A stretch of DNA of 64,000 nt, from contig NC_030387.2 in assembly GCF_001625215.2 (NCBI RefSeq), positions 38,215,606-38,279,605 on the forward strand. The letters run 5' to 3'. The position numbers and the translations under genes were made by a program. Under the pieces are notes generated by a model. It ran no database searches. It was not told where the DNA came from and saw only the letters and a program-made list of their open reading frames with translations. Below are positions 11,736 through 23,898 of this stretch, piece by piece. Within the stretch, counting starts at the first letter, position 1, and each line of letters starts with the position of its first letter. The stretch comes from Daucus carota subsp. sativus. Its lineage: Eukaryota; Streptophyta; Magnoliopsida; Apiales; Apiaceae.

Positions 11736-12010
11736 AATAAAATATAAATAATAATCCTCCATCACAGATGAGGATCACTGAAAAATAATAACAAATCAAA
11801 AATATTAATCGATTTAGACTTATTAGTTATTATCATTAAAATTGATGAAAACCTCTGACATGAAATAAAAAGAGGTGCAAAGAAATTTTATTCAAAATAA
11901 AATAGCTCAATTGACAAAAATAAATTGAAGATAAATTAATTTACTATTTTTTTTTAATGAAGAAAAGTGATAAAAGTAGAGAAACCCTGGGAAGGGTGGA
12001 AGGCTAGGGC

Positions 12011-12020
12011 CTATAAATAA
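12011..12020 (+). promoter_or_regulatory. TATA box of eIF5A
   Basis: CTATAAATAA lies 87 bases before the eIF5A ATG, giving an expected transcription start near 12040-12050 and a short leader rich in A and C. Confidence 0.75.
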
Positions 12021-12106
12021 GAAAGAGAAGCAGTTGCGCAGCCAGCCGTAGTCGTACCTTTACTTATTTACTCATCAAAACCAAAACCCCCAATTCATCA
12101 ATCGCC

Positions 12107-13623
12107 ATGTCTGACGAGGAGCACCAGTTCGAGTCCAAGGCCGACGCCGGCGCCTCCAAGACCTACCCCCAACAAGCCGGTACTATCCGCAAAGGTGGCT
12201 ACATCGTCATCAAAGGCCGCGCTTGCAAGGTCAATTTTTAATTGAATCAACTTTTTTATTGTTTTAGGGTTAGGGTTTCTGTGTGTGTTGTTGAGATCAG
12301 CTTAATTAGAGCTTTTTGGAGTCTTGTAATATTAAGATCTGATTGTTGCGGTGCTTAATTAGGGATTTATAGAGTTTTTGTACACGGGTTTTGATTCTGT
12401 TGGTGTGCAATTGATGGCTTTGGGATCTTATGCGCATCGATGTTATTTGCGTAATTAAGTTATCTGTGAGTGATCTGGGATTGGGATTGTTTATGTTTAT
12501 GCTTTTTTTTAGAGACCCGGAAACACTTCTCGTTTTTGTGTTTTGTAAATTGGGTTCTCTGTAATTGTGTGATAAGTTTTTCGACTTGCTAACTTGTACC
12601 AGCGAGTTAATGTGGAATTATGATGTAATTGTTGTTTACTTTTTTGGTAGTTATTTTGTTGCTATGGTTTTATGGCATGCTTAGAGGGATTTTATTGATG
12701 TTGCAGGTTGTTGAAGTTTCTACCTCCAAGACTGGCAAGCACGGTCACGCTAAATGTCACTTTGTTGCTATTGATATCTTTAATGGGAAGAAGCTTGAAG
12801 ATATTGTGCCATCTTCCCACAATTGTGATGTAAGAGCAGACTCTTATATCCAAGTTTAGCTTTGGAATATAGAGTTGGGATGTCTCACTAAATCTGTTTT
12901 TTCAGGTTCCCCATGTCACTCGTACTGACTACCAGCTGATTGATATCGCAGAGGATGGATTTGTATGTTGGTTCTTTTGACATTCCTTAACCATTCTTAG
13001 GTACTTTATGTCATACTAATCCTTATGATCCAACTTTTTTAGGTGAGCTTGCTTACTGACAATGGTAATACTAAGGATGATTTGAAGCTCCCAACTGATG
13101 AAACCCTCCTCGGTCAGGTATATCATAAGTTGTTTTTAACAATCTAGACAAGCTGGGTGTTGTGTTGCATTTTTAGCCACCAATCAAATGAATTTGTTTA
13201 TATGATTCTTGGAGTTACCGGATTCCTGATTCTAGAAATAACTGTATTATCCAATGGCCGTGGTCTACAACAACAAACTATACACTTTATAAAAATGGAA
13301 GCAAAATGCCTGCTGTTAAGTTCAGAGACATTGATGAGGTGTCTGGTTTCTCTAATACCAAATCCGTATCACTTGATACATATTTAGTGGTTTGTTGGGG
13401 CATTCTCAGTACTATATAAAGTTGTAATTTTGCAGTCTTCCTCTACCGTATTCCTTTATTTGCTAATATCATTGTATTTGTATTGGGAATTGATTGCTGA
13501 TTGTTATGTTTGCTACTTGGTCAGATCAAGGATGGTTTTGCTGATGGAAAAGACTTAGTTGTGAGTGTGATGTCCGCAATGGGAGAAGAGCAGATTAATG
13601 CTCTCAAGGACATTTCAAAGTAG
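12107..13623 (+). CDS. ELF5A: Eukaryotic translation initiation factor 5A (eIF5A)
   Basis: Five exons, 12107..12229, 12707..12829, 12906..12962, 13043..13117 and 13525..13623, give 158 residues, the usual plant length. The hypusine loop [12 protein letters not shown] is intact, with the modified lysine at K52. The N-terminal SH3-like barrel is followed by the OB-fold part ([14 protein letters not shown]..., ending ALKDISK). The protein binds the ribosome and relieves stalling at difficult peptide bonds, and it also helps termination; it needs deoxyhypusine synthase and hydroxylase for activity. All junctions are GT/AG and phase 0. The first intron (477 bases) carries a telo-box-like motif, common in plant translation genes. 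The conserved sequence throughout indicates a functional gene. Confidence 0.97.
12264..12279 (+). promoter_or_regulatory. Telo-box-like motif in eIF5A intron 1
   Basis: TTAGGGTTAGGGTTTC, the complement of a double AAACCCTAA telo-box, sits 35 bases into intron 1. Telo-boxes near the start are known in Arabidopsis translation-factor and ribosomal-protein genes, where they help drive expression in dividing cells. A role here is inferred from position. Confidence 0.5.
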
Positions 13624-14770
13624 CTTCCTATTTATTATGTTTGGATTTCGGCAAAGATGTTTAATTTTGCAATAGTATTGAAATTGCAGCTGCGACTGCC
13701 TGCCTATATGGATTTATACGGAATCTGTATCTCTGGTTTGTTTAAGCACTATGGTTTTTTCAGTCCCAACTTCTTCCGTTCCAGCTGGGCTAATTTCTTT
13801 TTGAATGAGTTACAACTATGAAAACATATATTAGGTTTTTCCTGTGATACCCATAACCCCCTTTTTTTTAGTTGAGTCGGTAAAGTGGCATTATCTGGAT
13901 TTCCAGCCATCATCAGTCCGGAGTCTCTGGACTTTAAATTTTGGAACACCTCCCTAAAGATTATGGTTACTAATTACTGATGGACACAAGGTACTAGAGC
14001 TATGAGACCTGTATCTTATGGTTCCTGCTATGGAGGATGATAGTAAAATTAAAAAGAATTTTTCTTTCGTACCGAAGCTCTATTTGACATTGTTGTCGTA
14101 AACAGTAATAATTTTTTCTTTCTTTTTAGCTGAATAACAGCAATAGTTTTCCTATGTTTTTTAAGGAAGCTGCCTTAAAATTTTGTCAATGCCCTGCTCA
14201 GTGTTTGTCCAAAATGGTTATAGGTTTCATTATTAAATTCCAGAACTTTTTTTTTTATGTAATAAATCAAATTATGTAAATATTTAAAAAAAATATCAAA
14301 CAATAATCTGATAAATTTGGTTGTGCGCCTGAATTCATAAATACTGCAAAAGTTTAAACACTGTTAAACTAGTTCAGTTGTCGTTTGTAATTTTTTTTTT
14401 ATTTTTGAGATAATTAAAAGGAAAAAAGAGAGGAATGATTGGGCATGTTTGCTTGGACAAAGGAGTACACGATTATCAAAATAATTTAATAAATTGAACA
14501 GAATAAATTTTCAAAAATGTCTTTTGTTAAACGAAATTTTATCTATTCGCTAAAATATATCAATTTATTATTCATGATATCAGTTAATTTATTTATCATT
14601 TAAGATAAGTTATCAATCAAAATAAAAAATATATTAATTTTATTATATTTTAGTGAATAAAGTACTTTTATTATACGTGGAAAAAATTTAATTCACCTCA
14701 GTCGTCACAGTTATATTTGCACTAAACTGAGAAAGCTTTTCAAAAGATTAGAAACAGGAGCGGGGAGGAG
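13624..14770. other. Intergenic; eIF5A 3' region and HNH gene promoter
   Basis: The first 150-250 bases are probably the eIF5A 3' UTR. The rest is AT-rich with T and A runs. I see no further gene; a short minus-strand frame at 13749-13949 has no supporting signal. Confidence 0.5.
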
Positions 14771-17700
14771 ATGAGTTCAGAAGGATCGACTTCACCTCCT
14801 CGCCGTGGTACTGCCTCCGGCTCCGGCGGAAAAGAAGACAGGCCCCGTTCATTTGGCACGACGGCCAGAGCCAAGTGCTGGGCCAATGCTCAAGTTGTTC
14901 CAGGCAGGCATCCTGAGAGATGGCGTCAAGATGCTGCTGGTAATATTGTCTGTAAACGCTTTGGCAGTTGTCAGGGTTGTCTTTGCTTTGAGTATGATCA
15001 TATCATTCCTTACTCCAAAGGTCTCTCTCTCTCTCTCTCTCCCTCCCTCCCTCCCTCTCCTCTCTCTCTCTCTCCCTCTCTTCCCTCGCTCCCTCTCTAG
15101 TCTCTCCCCCTCTCTCTCCTGCTCTCTCTCTCTCTCTCTCCCTCCCTCCCTCCTCTCTCCCCGCCTCTCTCCACATTAAAATAACCTATAATTTTGTTAG
15201 TTTGGGGCTTGTAGCTGTTAAAGTTGCTTGCTTTCTTCACTTTTCAAGATGGAATCTGAGTTAGGATTTTAGGGGGGGTTTTCTTGTGGAAAGCTTGCTC
15301 TCTTTCTGATTTTGTGTGTTCTATTGATTTGGGGCTTGTAATTGTTAAGGTTGCTTGCTTGATTTGGTTATCAAAATGGGGTTTTGAATTTTAATTAGTC
15401 AGTGTTTTCTTGTGGAAAGGTTGCTATTCTTTTGTACTCCCTCCGTCTCAATTTATAGGTCCATTTTGGAAAAAAAATTTGTCCCAAAACACTTGTCCCT
15501 CTCTTCTTTCAATACAAATTTATCTACATATTAATTGTGACTTTTTGAAACTCAACATTATTTTCATTTCTCAATGCATTGACTCCCTATATTTATTGTG
15601 ATTTTTTTGAAACTCAACTATATTCTCACTTATCAATGCACTAATTAATAATACATGAGATAAGATTCTATCTAACTAACTTTTTTCTTAATATACGTGT
15701 TTATTCCAAAATAGACCTATAAATTGAGACGGAGGGAGTAACTTTTGTGTTTAGTGCCTGAAGGAGAAGTCCGAGGGTACTCAAATATATCTAGGCGGGT
15801 TTTGAAAATTTTCCTTCCTAAGACTGAAGCTGATATTAATAATTGAAACAGCTCAAATATATCAAGATTGTATATGTCAATTACAAACCTGAGTTTCAAA
15901 AATTCAAGTGTCATCATCTTCTTTGAGGACACCATATAATGATGAACCGGATGATGGCACCATCTCTCTATACGAACCAGATGATGGCACCATCTCTTTC
16001 CATGAACTGGATGATGAATCTAAAGGTTTCCTAGAATGATGAGGGCAGTTCTCGTAGAGAAGAGTGTAATGACATCTGAACGAGCTCTTATAGGTTTAGC
16101 ATTACCCATGAAGATATTATTTACATCCCTGAGGCTTCCATCTCCTTAACTTTGTGAGTTTGATTTAGAGGCTGTGATGCGGGCTTGCAACCAGGACAAC
16201 AAAATACTTTCTTGTGTCGGCCTTTCATCCTGCAAAAACCAAAAGAAGCTGTAGACATTGCAATAGACCAATACATGTTTGAGACCAGGGCGATCTCATA
16301 TGTCCTCAGCTCTATATGAGATGCTAAGAGTTTGATTTTCCTGAATTTGGGGGCGGGGGGTTGAGATATCTTGCAATGGTTTTGTCAACAACCTTGATCA
16401 CACAGGACCTGTGCGAGTACCTTAGTGCCATCCCGATCCAGAGTACTCCCAATGGTGATAATTGGACATCAGCCCTTACATCTTTTATGACCTAAAAATC
16501 CCCCTCCATTCGTGGAAAAAGTTAGGTACATGAAAAACTTGGGCCAGGACTGGGGATACTTTTATATTTTTGTGGATGCACTCAATTCAAGTACAAACCA
16601 GGTAGGGCATGGTGACCCTGCTTTGCCTAGCACATCTTGCTTAACAGTTCACACAGTTTTTCGCAGAAGTTTTGCTGCTCATACATATTTCACACACTTC
16701 GTTTTTATAGGCTTTCCCATCTAAACACAACTCAAAATGGAGAAATTGCAATGAGCCCGAACCTGCTACCTTTCAGCAAAGCAATCTTAATAAACTCATA
16801 TCTGCAACAAACGTCCGTTGTGATTTTTTTGAGATAGATTAATCAGAGGCCCTTCGTATATATAACAAATCTGAACCTCTCTAAGCTTCTCTTAATGCGG
16901 CCTATGACACTGGGGCAATTGACTGCAGTGGTCATTCCTTGACATGCTCCCTGACTTTGACCTGATCCCATTTGGTCAGGACACAGTCGACTTCGCTGAG
17001 GACCTGAAGAAGCAGATGGCAGAGGAGGAGAAGCAGCCTCATAAAGAAACCTAATAAATACTCTCACTCCAACTGCTAAGCAGCTTAACTTCCTCATATA
17101 TGTCTTTAAACAAGCATTGTGGTTTTACCACTGACTGGGGATATGGATGCCCTGTATACCCCACACTTTTAGACATATCAACCCTTTTTTAATGCTGAAT
17201 CCTGATTTCCTAAAGTGTTGTTGCTTTTGCCACTAATCGGATTGTATGCTTTGAAATTTTTTGTTGTTTTTGCTTTTTCTATTTTTTGTTGTTTTTATGC
17301 TCACCAGATTACTATTGAGTAATGAGAATTGATGTAATAGCCTTGTAGGTGGGGAATCAGTAGCAGAGAACTGTCAGATTCTTCAAACCAGGGTGAATAG
17401 GTTTAAATCCGATAAGGAGGCCGTTGGCACAGATGAGCTACAACAGTATGCATGCGATATCAAGTTCAGTGGTAAATACTCATTTTTACTTTCATTCTAT
17501 GATTTTCATTAATGGAATGTCATTGAGGTTATAATTTTGTGCCACTTTTAAAGACTGCTTGGTTTTCTGACATGTTTGTTATGATATTTGCCAGATTTTG
17601 AGCACTGACACACCATGTGGAAAGAAATTTATCATTTGATTATAGTCTGTATAAATGAATATCTTAATTGACAGGCCAAGTGGCCAACAATATTTCAAAT

Positions 17701-19112
17701 CTGAAACAAATATGTGGTGGATTAATTAAAAGCGGGTTTGTATACTAAGTTGAAGTCTTAAAGATCTGAAAATTGACTATACATTGTGAACTTTGATATG
17801 CTAATGTAAACAATGATCTTGTCTTTTACTAGATTGCAATTGAAAAGCAAGAAGTGTGCGCGTTGTAATCTGCTAAACTGATGAGCTTTGACTGTAAAGG
17901 GGGCAAGCAATAATACATGAATATAGTGGATGAAAGATATGTTGCGTTAAGTTCAATATGCACATATGACATATGCATCAATGAGCACTAATGTCTGAAC
18001 CAATAGACAATTCTAATAACGTGTATTCTTTTCTTTTTCTTAATAATGTGTATTATTTGACCTTTTGTGTAATGAGAATGGAATTTGCCTTTTCACTGTG
18101 TAGTCTTCTTTTCCATTTTAAAGGTCACCTCAAGGATGTCTATAGAAGGTGCTGGTAGTATCTTGTAATGTGTAGAACAAACTTAATATCTTCTGAGTTT
18201 GGCAATAAAGAAGGTTTCATTACATTCAAATCTGAAATACTCGGTGACAGTTACCCTTGACTTTTGAAGCACTTGCACGGCACAAGTCTTACTTTCAGTG
18301 TAAATGGCATACGAAAAGTGATGATATGAAAAGATGCTGTTTGGCAGCCTGCTATATGTTCTGATCAATGATGAAAACTTAAAGAGACAAGTCTAATAAG
18401 GAACAAGAAAGTACAGGTTAAATAAATACAGCTGATATACACTATCAGATGTGTTGAGATGTGCAATATGCCTAACCCATAAAATAAGAATGTAGCTTCC
18501 ATCTATTTGTTGTTTTGTTAGTTTGCTATATAATTACATCTATTTTTCCCTCGTATATACAGTGAGATATTTAAAGATATGTTTACTATATGGCTAGATT
18601 ATTTTGGTTGGGGTAATTGAAGTGGAGACTTTCTATATATGTATTCAGCTCAGAGAGAAGTAAACTTAGTTGGCTATTAAGTATGTTGTAGGTTATATAA
18701 ATAAGCCCAATTGTTATCGGCCCTTAGTCCATTAGGTTATTTAATTAGGGTCGTTTTCTTGTATAAGATGTGTAATCGCTACATAATATATTTAGACTTG
18801 ATTATTTATATTAAATAAGCATTGTATTCCACCCTGGTTTATCTTATTTTTTCCTTTTGTGTTTTCATTACATAATTACACTGTGTCTGCAAGCTGTCCT
18901 GCATCATTTAGTCCTTGAAATTATAATTGTGCATGTAACTCGAAATTGCAGATAGGGAGCTTGATGTAATTGAGATGGCTGTTTATGGTGATGTGATTCG
19001 CCCTGGGAATGAATGTCGTTGCAGAACTGTTGCCGAAATGCTTGGCAAACTAAAGTCAAAAGACCGCACAGCTGCCTGCAAGTTGCCCACTAATGATGGC
19101 CCTCGTACATAA
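14771..19112 (+). CDS. HNH endonuclease-domain protein (At1g18680/At3g47490-like)
   Basis: Three exons, 14771..15020, 17349..17471 and 18952..19112, join in phase 1/1 to 177 residues. Exon 1 gives a Ser/Gly-rich start, then KCWANAQVVPGRHPERW and Cys residues (C61, CQGC at 67-70). The HNH core spans the first junction: DH at 76-77 (YDHIIPYSKG), then GGESVAENCQILQTRVNRFK with N91 and N100. This is the pattern of McrA/HNH proteins, a beta-beta-alpha metal finger. The C-terminal exon (DRELDVIEMAVYGDVIRPG) is the plant-specific tail. The enzymatic role in plants is not established to my knowledge; nuclease activity is inferred from the motif. The first intron, 2328 bases, holds a CT microsatellite, a Stowaway element and unexplained sequence. 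The gene lies upstream of, and in the same direction as, the IBS1-type kinase. Confidence 0.88.
15021..15172 (+). repeat. CT/CCCT microsatellite at the 5' end of the HNH gene intron 1
   Basis: About 150 bases of almost pure pyrimidine (CTCTCT and CCCTCCCT blocks) begin immediately after the splice donor, so the donor itself reads AAAG|GTCTCTCT. Slippage here could change the distance from donor to the rest of the intron but not the protein. Confidence 0.9.
15437..15738. mobile_element. Stowaway MITE (Tc1/mariner type)
   Basis: The ends are perfect inverted repeats, CTCCCTCCGTCTCAATTTAT and onwards for about 37 bases with one mismatch, flanked by TA at 15435-15436 and 15739-15740. CTCCCTCCGT is the hallmark of Stowaway elements, mobilised by mariner-like transposases. 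Length is 302 bases, with no coding capacity. The high end identity suggests fairly recent insertion into the intron. Confidence 0.93.
15741..17348 (+). other. Unexplained, partly protein-like sequence within HNH intron 1
   Basis: This part of the intron is less AT-rich than other introns here. It holds a 30-base tandem repeat (15945-16018) that reads EPDDGTISLY twice in one frame, a minus-strand open stretch after a splice-like acceptor near 16238 (MKGRHKKVFCCPGCK, stop near 16125), and a plus-strand stretch about 16938-17056 reading DMLPDFDLIPFGQDTVDFAE then an acidic/basic tail to a stop. Stops separate these pieces. They may be captured or decayed gene fragments; I recognise none. Confidence 0.35.
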
Positions 19113-22100
19113 GCAGTAAGTGAATGCGTATGCATTCCTTAATATGGTTGTTGCTACATTATGCGCCATCAAAATTCAGGCCCTATTGTATGCCTGCATA
19201 TTATTTGTGTCTGCCTTCCCAAGAGTCCTTACATTTTGCATTTAAAGGGATTTATTGTGTGAAACCGGTGAATTCTTGTGCATTGTTGAAGTCCCCCTAA
19301 GCCGGGGGATGTGGACTAATAATATACAAGCCCGGTTATACTATTTGAAATATAGTATTTGTTTGTACCATTAAACCGGAGTTTACTTGTAAAAAGGTTT
19401 CGACTTTCTGTGGAGGAAAAGAAAAACCAGAAGTGATACAGAGGGTGTTGTGAAACACAGTATGTGTTTTCAATGTTTCATTTAATTGATAATTGACATT
19501 CTCAATTCATGAAGGTTTTGACAGGCAACTGTATTTAGCAACTACTGAAAGGAAATATTGAAGTGCTGACAAGGTCCCCTTGGCATTTTCTCCTCCAATT
19601 TTCAGTGACTGGGAGGAAAAAAAACAGACTAGTCATAATCAAAGCTAATAATCTTTTCTCCATTTTTGGTTTTTTCTTGATTTACATACCAAGTTAAGAT
19701 TAGCTTCAATTAGACACAAATCCTGTAATAATTAGTCATCTAATCTGAAATTGAATGACCCCATCATTCCATAAACAAAGACTAATAATTGATAATAAGC
19801 AAAATATTGACTGATTGCCTAGCATGTGTGATGAATGTTTTTCAAAGTGATGGGATGAGTTGTCATGTGTGTCTCTTGATCATTATAAATTTTATTGCCC
19901 TTTATGCATGGGCACAATCTTTGTACTTGATACAGATATAACTATATAAGTAGCATAATATTTTAAGGTCTTATTAATAGCTGACTTGTCAACTTTTATT
20001 GCACAACCAACCAACCAACTAGTATGGCACCATATTCATACCTTAATTTCTTCATTTGTTGATGAAAAATGAAAGAAGAAGCATATATAAAAGTACAAAT
20101 GTAAGGCAGGAGAATTTTAATCTTAATATAGAAGATTCCTATGTTAGAAATAGTAGCACAAAGGTTCATTTTGTTGAATATCATTTCAACCGAAATGTAT
20201 AATTGGTCTAGCCCCCAACTTGTTTGGCAATTGCTGGTACGCGATAGGGTCGTAAACGAGTCGAGTCGTGCTTGAGCTTAAATCTGACTAAAAATGATTC
20301 GGTCTCGAGTTCGAACTTGAAGACCTAAAATTTGATACATGTGAATTTAACAAAAATTTATATGTTCAAATTCGATTTGATTCTAAAACTTACATATCAA
20401 TTTACTAAATATCAAACTCGAGTTGGTTTTACTAGATATTACTAAAAGCTCGACTATAACAAATTCGGCCCGATTAAATATATATATTTTTTGTTCGGTG
20501 GGGCGTGCATGATTAGAAAAGGGAAAGAAGGTTGATGATATAGCACTTTGCGATTAGCATAATTATAATAAGCATTCTGGAATTGAGTGGCTACTTTAAT
20601 CGAGTGAAATGTACGATGGGGGAAAATGTAGAATTGATAATGGGAGGCAACAATAATGCCTTGAAACAGGAGTTGGATGTCTGTGTTGTGCCTTTCATAT
20701 GCATATTCCCTCATTTCCTGTTTTATGAGCAGCTGTACTAGCTGCCTCATTTTCCCTCTGCTCAGACATAGACTAATATCCAATGTACCACCCTTTGTAC
20801 TCTTGCATTAAATTAGGGATTTTTCTTTTGGACAATCTATTATTAACCATTTAACATCCATGTTTCATTGTAAAAGGAAGAAAAGTTAAATGGTTTCACA
20901 TCAATTGTCTAAATTTGCAGGCACTCGGATGGAGGGCAATATCATATCGAAAATCAATATACGATCGCAATGTAGTCACTAAAAATCATAATTTAATACG
21001 AACTCGGACGAGCAGTTAGATCATATCAAAAATTTACATATCATCGTAATATAATGTAACTGCTAAAAATCGTAGCTTAATATAAACCGATCACATAGAA
21101 ATATCAACCACCTCATGTATTGCATCATTGTGTGTAAAAATATGAGATCTATCACAGAGAATCACGAGAGCTAACACTGTTGTCACACATTATCGTCGTG
21201 AATAGTGTGCAAAAAAGGAGCGAAACACAAAATACACAAGTTCAAATTATTCCCGCACATCACTATTATTATGTGCAAAAACACGAGGGTGTGATTATAA
21301 ATGTTACGAGGATATGGTTACAGATATCATGAGAGTTTATTTGAATCGGGCATATAAAAACAACACTCATTTCCATACATTATTTTTATGAATAGTGTGC
21401 AAAAAGGCGGAGCAAAACAAATGAATAAATATTTTTATTTAATTTACATTATTATTTGAATCACACCCAAAGATACATTTTACATCTAGAAAGATTGTAG
21501 AATTTAAGAAAGTTCAGTCAACAAATGAACACAATCGGAGCTCCTGAGCTCGAAACATGAGAACTTGTCTTGGATCCCATAACTTAAAAAAAGGGTGCCA
21601 CTCTATATGTGGAACGGTGCAGCCGTGCAGGGCACAATAAAATGTGAAAGGCCAACGAAAAAGTGCAGTGCAGCCTCATTATTTTCGTTTTACATCTTTT
21701 AATTATCTTCGGACACTTTAATTTTTGCCCTTTCTACTTTAACTTTTCACCCTTTGGCTTCTTGCTTTAATCAATCATTCCTCCTTTTTATCCCCTCTTA
21801 CATTCTGTACCCCTGCTGCACCAGTTTGTACATTTTGAATTCTAGATATTCGCCAGATTTTGGATGCTCGTTGTGTCATCTACATCATAGTGTACGTTAA
21901 GTTTTTAGTGTACGTTAAGTTTTTAGTTTTATCTGAATCAAATGAGTTAACCGTTTAATTAATTTTGTTTTCCGATTTGTATGATTATATGACTGTGTGT
22001 TTGTATATTTATATGAAAGAACATCCTCAAATAAAATATATTATCTATGGACATAATTATATAATAACTTTTTTTTTCATATTCTCCTCATATAAATATA

Positions 22101-23824
22101 GTTTATAATTACAAAATTTCCTTTTTACTTTACAAATATCTCACGTAGATAACCCAAGCGATTTCGGTTATTATAATTTTTCTTGAATAAGCATATATAT
22201 TAGTACATACTGTATTAATAAATCTAAAATTAGCTAAGTGGTAAATGACGATAATTATGCTCAAAATTATTATAATTGATCGAAGGTATAATAGTCAAAT
22301 ATACACTTGACCTGATGCATCATGTTACACGTATGCATAAATTTTTATAAGGAAAAATGGCATCGATCTGTTCTTTCCCATGTAAAATACAGTAGATCCA
22401 CTAATGATCTTATTTTAAAAAAAAATTCAATCTTTTGGCATAAATCATTTCATATAAATTGACTTGGTTGAGTGATGATCTGACCTCTAAAACTTCAAAA
22501 GTTTTCAAAATCCCCGTTATTTCATACAAAGAATTGAACATGCACAATTTTAAACGTGCAAATCTTTTTCAAACAAATTTTTCAAAAAAGAAATATTTTT
22601 TTAAAAGCAACTTATGGCGGAACGGTCAATATGGTTTTTCACACATGGCGGAACCGATAACGAGATTACGTATATTTTTTTCATCCGAAAATTCAGTCAG
22701 GTCGCCATATTTGTTATAGTTTCCAATTTTTTAAGATTCTCAGAAAAATTTCAATAAATTACGATCATAATAAAATAATAAATTTTATTTTTCAATATTT
22801 GAAATAATAATAATATTACTTATAAAACTATAATATTTTAGTTGAACAGATTTCATATAATCATTATTTTAAACAACAAGGTCGCAGAATCTTTCCACCT
22901 TGACGCAATGACGCGTACTTCCCAGTTCCCTCTTCATCTTAACCAGTACATGCCCTCCATGACAACTGTTTCTTATACAACTAAAATTATAATTTTATAA
23001 TTTTAAAAATATTAAAAATGAAGAAGAGAAAAAATCCAAAGAAAGTAGATAAATTAGTCAACACCAAACCAACCTAAAATGTTGTCCTAATACCCCATCC
23101 ACGCGTCTCAACCACTGCATTATCAACCGTAGGACCTCCTGTATTTAAACATTTGCCAGCATTGTGTCTTGCACTCTTGCCTTCCCACAGCTCTCGTAAT
23201 AAATCGAAATTAATCGGTTAATCTGTTTATGCGATAAACAAAAATTATCAGAATATATATTTGAAATAAATAAAAAATATTTGATCAAATTAAATATTAC
23301 TTGAAGATATTTTTTAAAATTAATCATTTTTTAGATAAATCTATAATTATTAAAATACCGACTTTCACATATTTTTCCCTATTTTCACTTCCACATTTTC
23401 CCCAACTCAAATTTTGGGATAGAAATAGTGAAATACAAAAAATTAGATAGGATAAAAACAAAAAATTGGAATTTAAAATCAATCGAAATTTCGTAAAGTC
23501 CAAGTTCACATATGCACCAAAAAAGACTGCCATTTTTTCAGTTCTCATTGTACACAGACTTTTGGTCGACAACACATAGACAAGCACACATAAATAAAGT
23601 CACAAATTTAACTGTGTGCCCACATTTTCATATCATTCAATTCTCATATCTCCCGTTGATTTCGCTCATTTCTGTTAACTACCCATTATAACTTGGGTCT
23701 ATATACTTATATTTCTTTATATACTTGGACAATTGTAGGTAAAAAAGTGTTCTTGAAGCTCAAGCTTATTGATTTTCTTGATTTTTTTTGGGATTATAAA
23801 AAAGGAAGATTGAGCGTGACCCAG
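19113..23824. other. Intergenic between HNH gene and IBS1-type kinase
   Basis: About 4.7 kb, very AT-rich. 20240-20470 contains GAGTCGAGTCGTGCTTGAGC and CTCGAGTTCGAACTTGA phrases typical of degenerate plant repeats. 20940-21080 holds a diverged duplication (ATCATATCGAAAATC... and ATCATATCAAAAATT...). Near 21190 and 21375 a segment with GAATAGTGTGCAAAAA is repeated. 21892-21927 holds an 18-base tandem duplication (AGTGTACGTTAAGTTTTT). No gene, tRNA or other RNA could be supported. Confidence 0.5.
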
Positions 23825-23857
23825 ATGGGGATTTATATGAAATGGGCTCAATCTTGA
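23825..23857 (+). promoter_or_regulatory. Upstream ORF in the kinase leader
   Basis: ATG GGG ATT TAT ATG to TGA, ten codons (MGIYMKWAQS), ends 41 bases before the main ATG at 23899. If this stretch is in the transcript, reinitiation would be needed to reach the kinase start. The transcription start itself is not visible with certainty. Confidence 0.4.
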
Positions 23858-23898
23858 TCTGAGTCGAGGTTTGTTTGTGTTGAAAAGTGGTGTAAGAC

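Larger units (their letters stand above)
9918..12010. other. Intergenic between coiled-coil gene and eIF5A
   Basis: It contains the promoter and leader of the minus-strand coiled-coil gene (about 9918-10150), a degenerate duplicated repeat (10318-10770) and the foldback element at 11343-11735. No open frame with coding character was found. Confidence 0.5.

Noticed and set aside
14805..15179. Ser/Leu-rich frame extending through the CT microsatellite
   Set aside because: It is the wrong frame of HNH exon 1 running into the intron's CT repeat. The main frame is spliced at 15020 and rejoins the HNH motif at 17349.
20270..20310. GAGTTCGAACTTGA as a tRNA T-loop
   Set aside because: No matching acceptor, D or anticodon stems could be found around it; it is better explained as a degenerate repeat.
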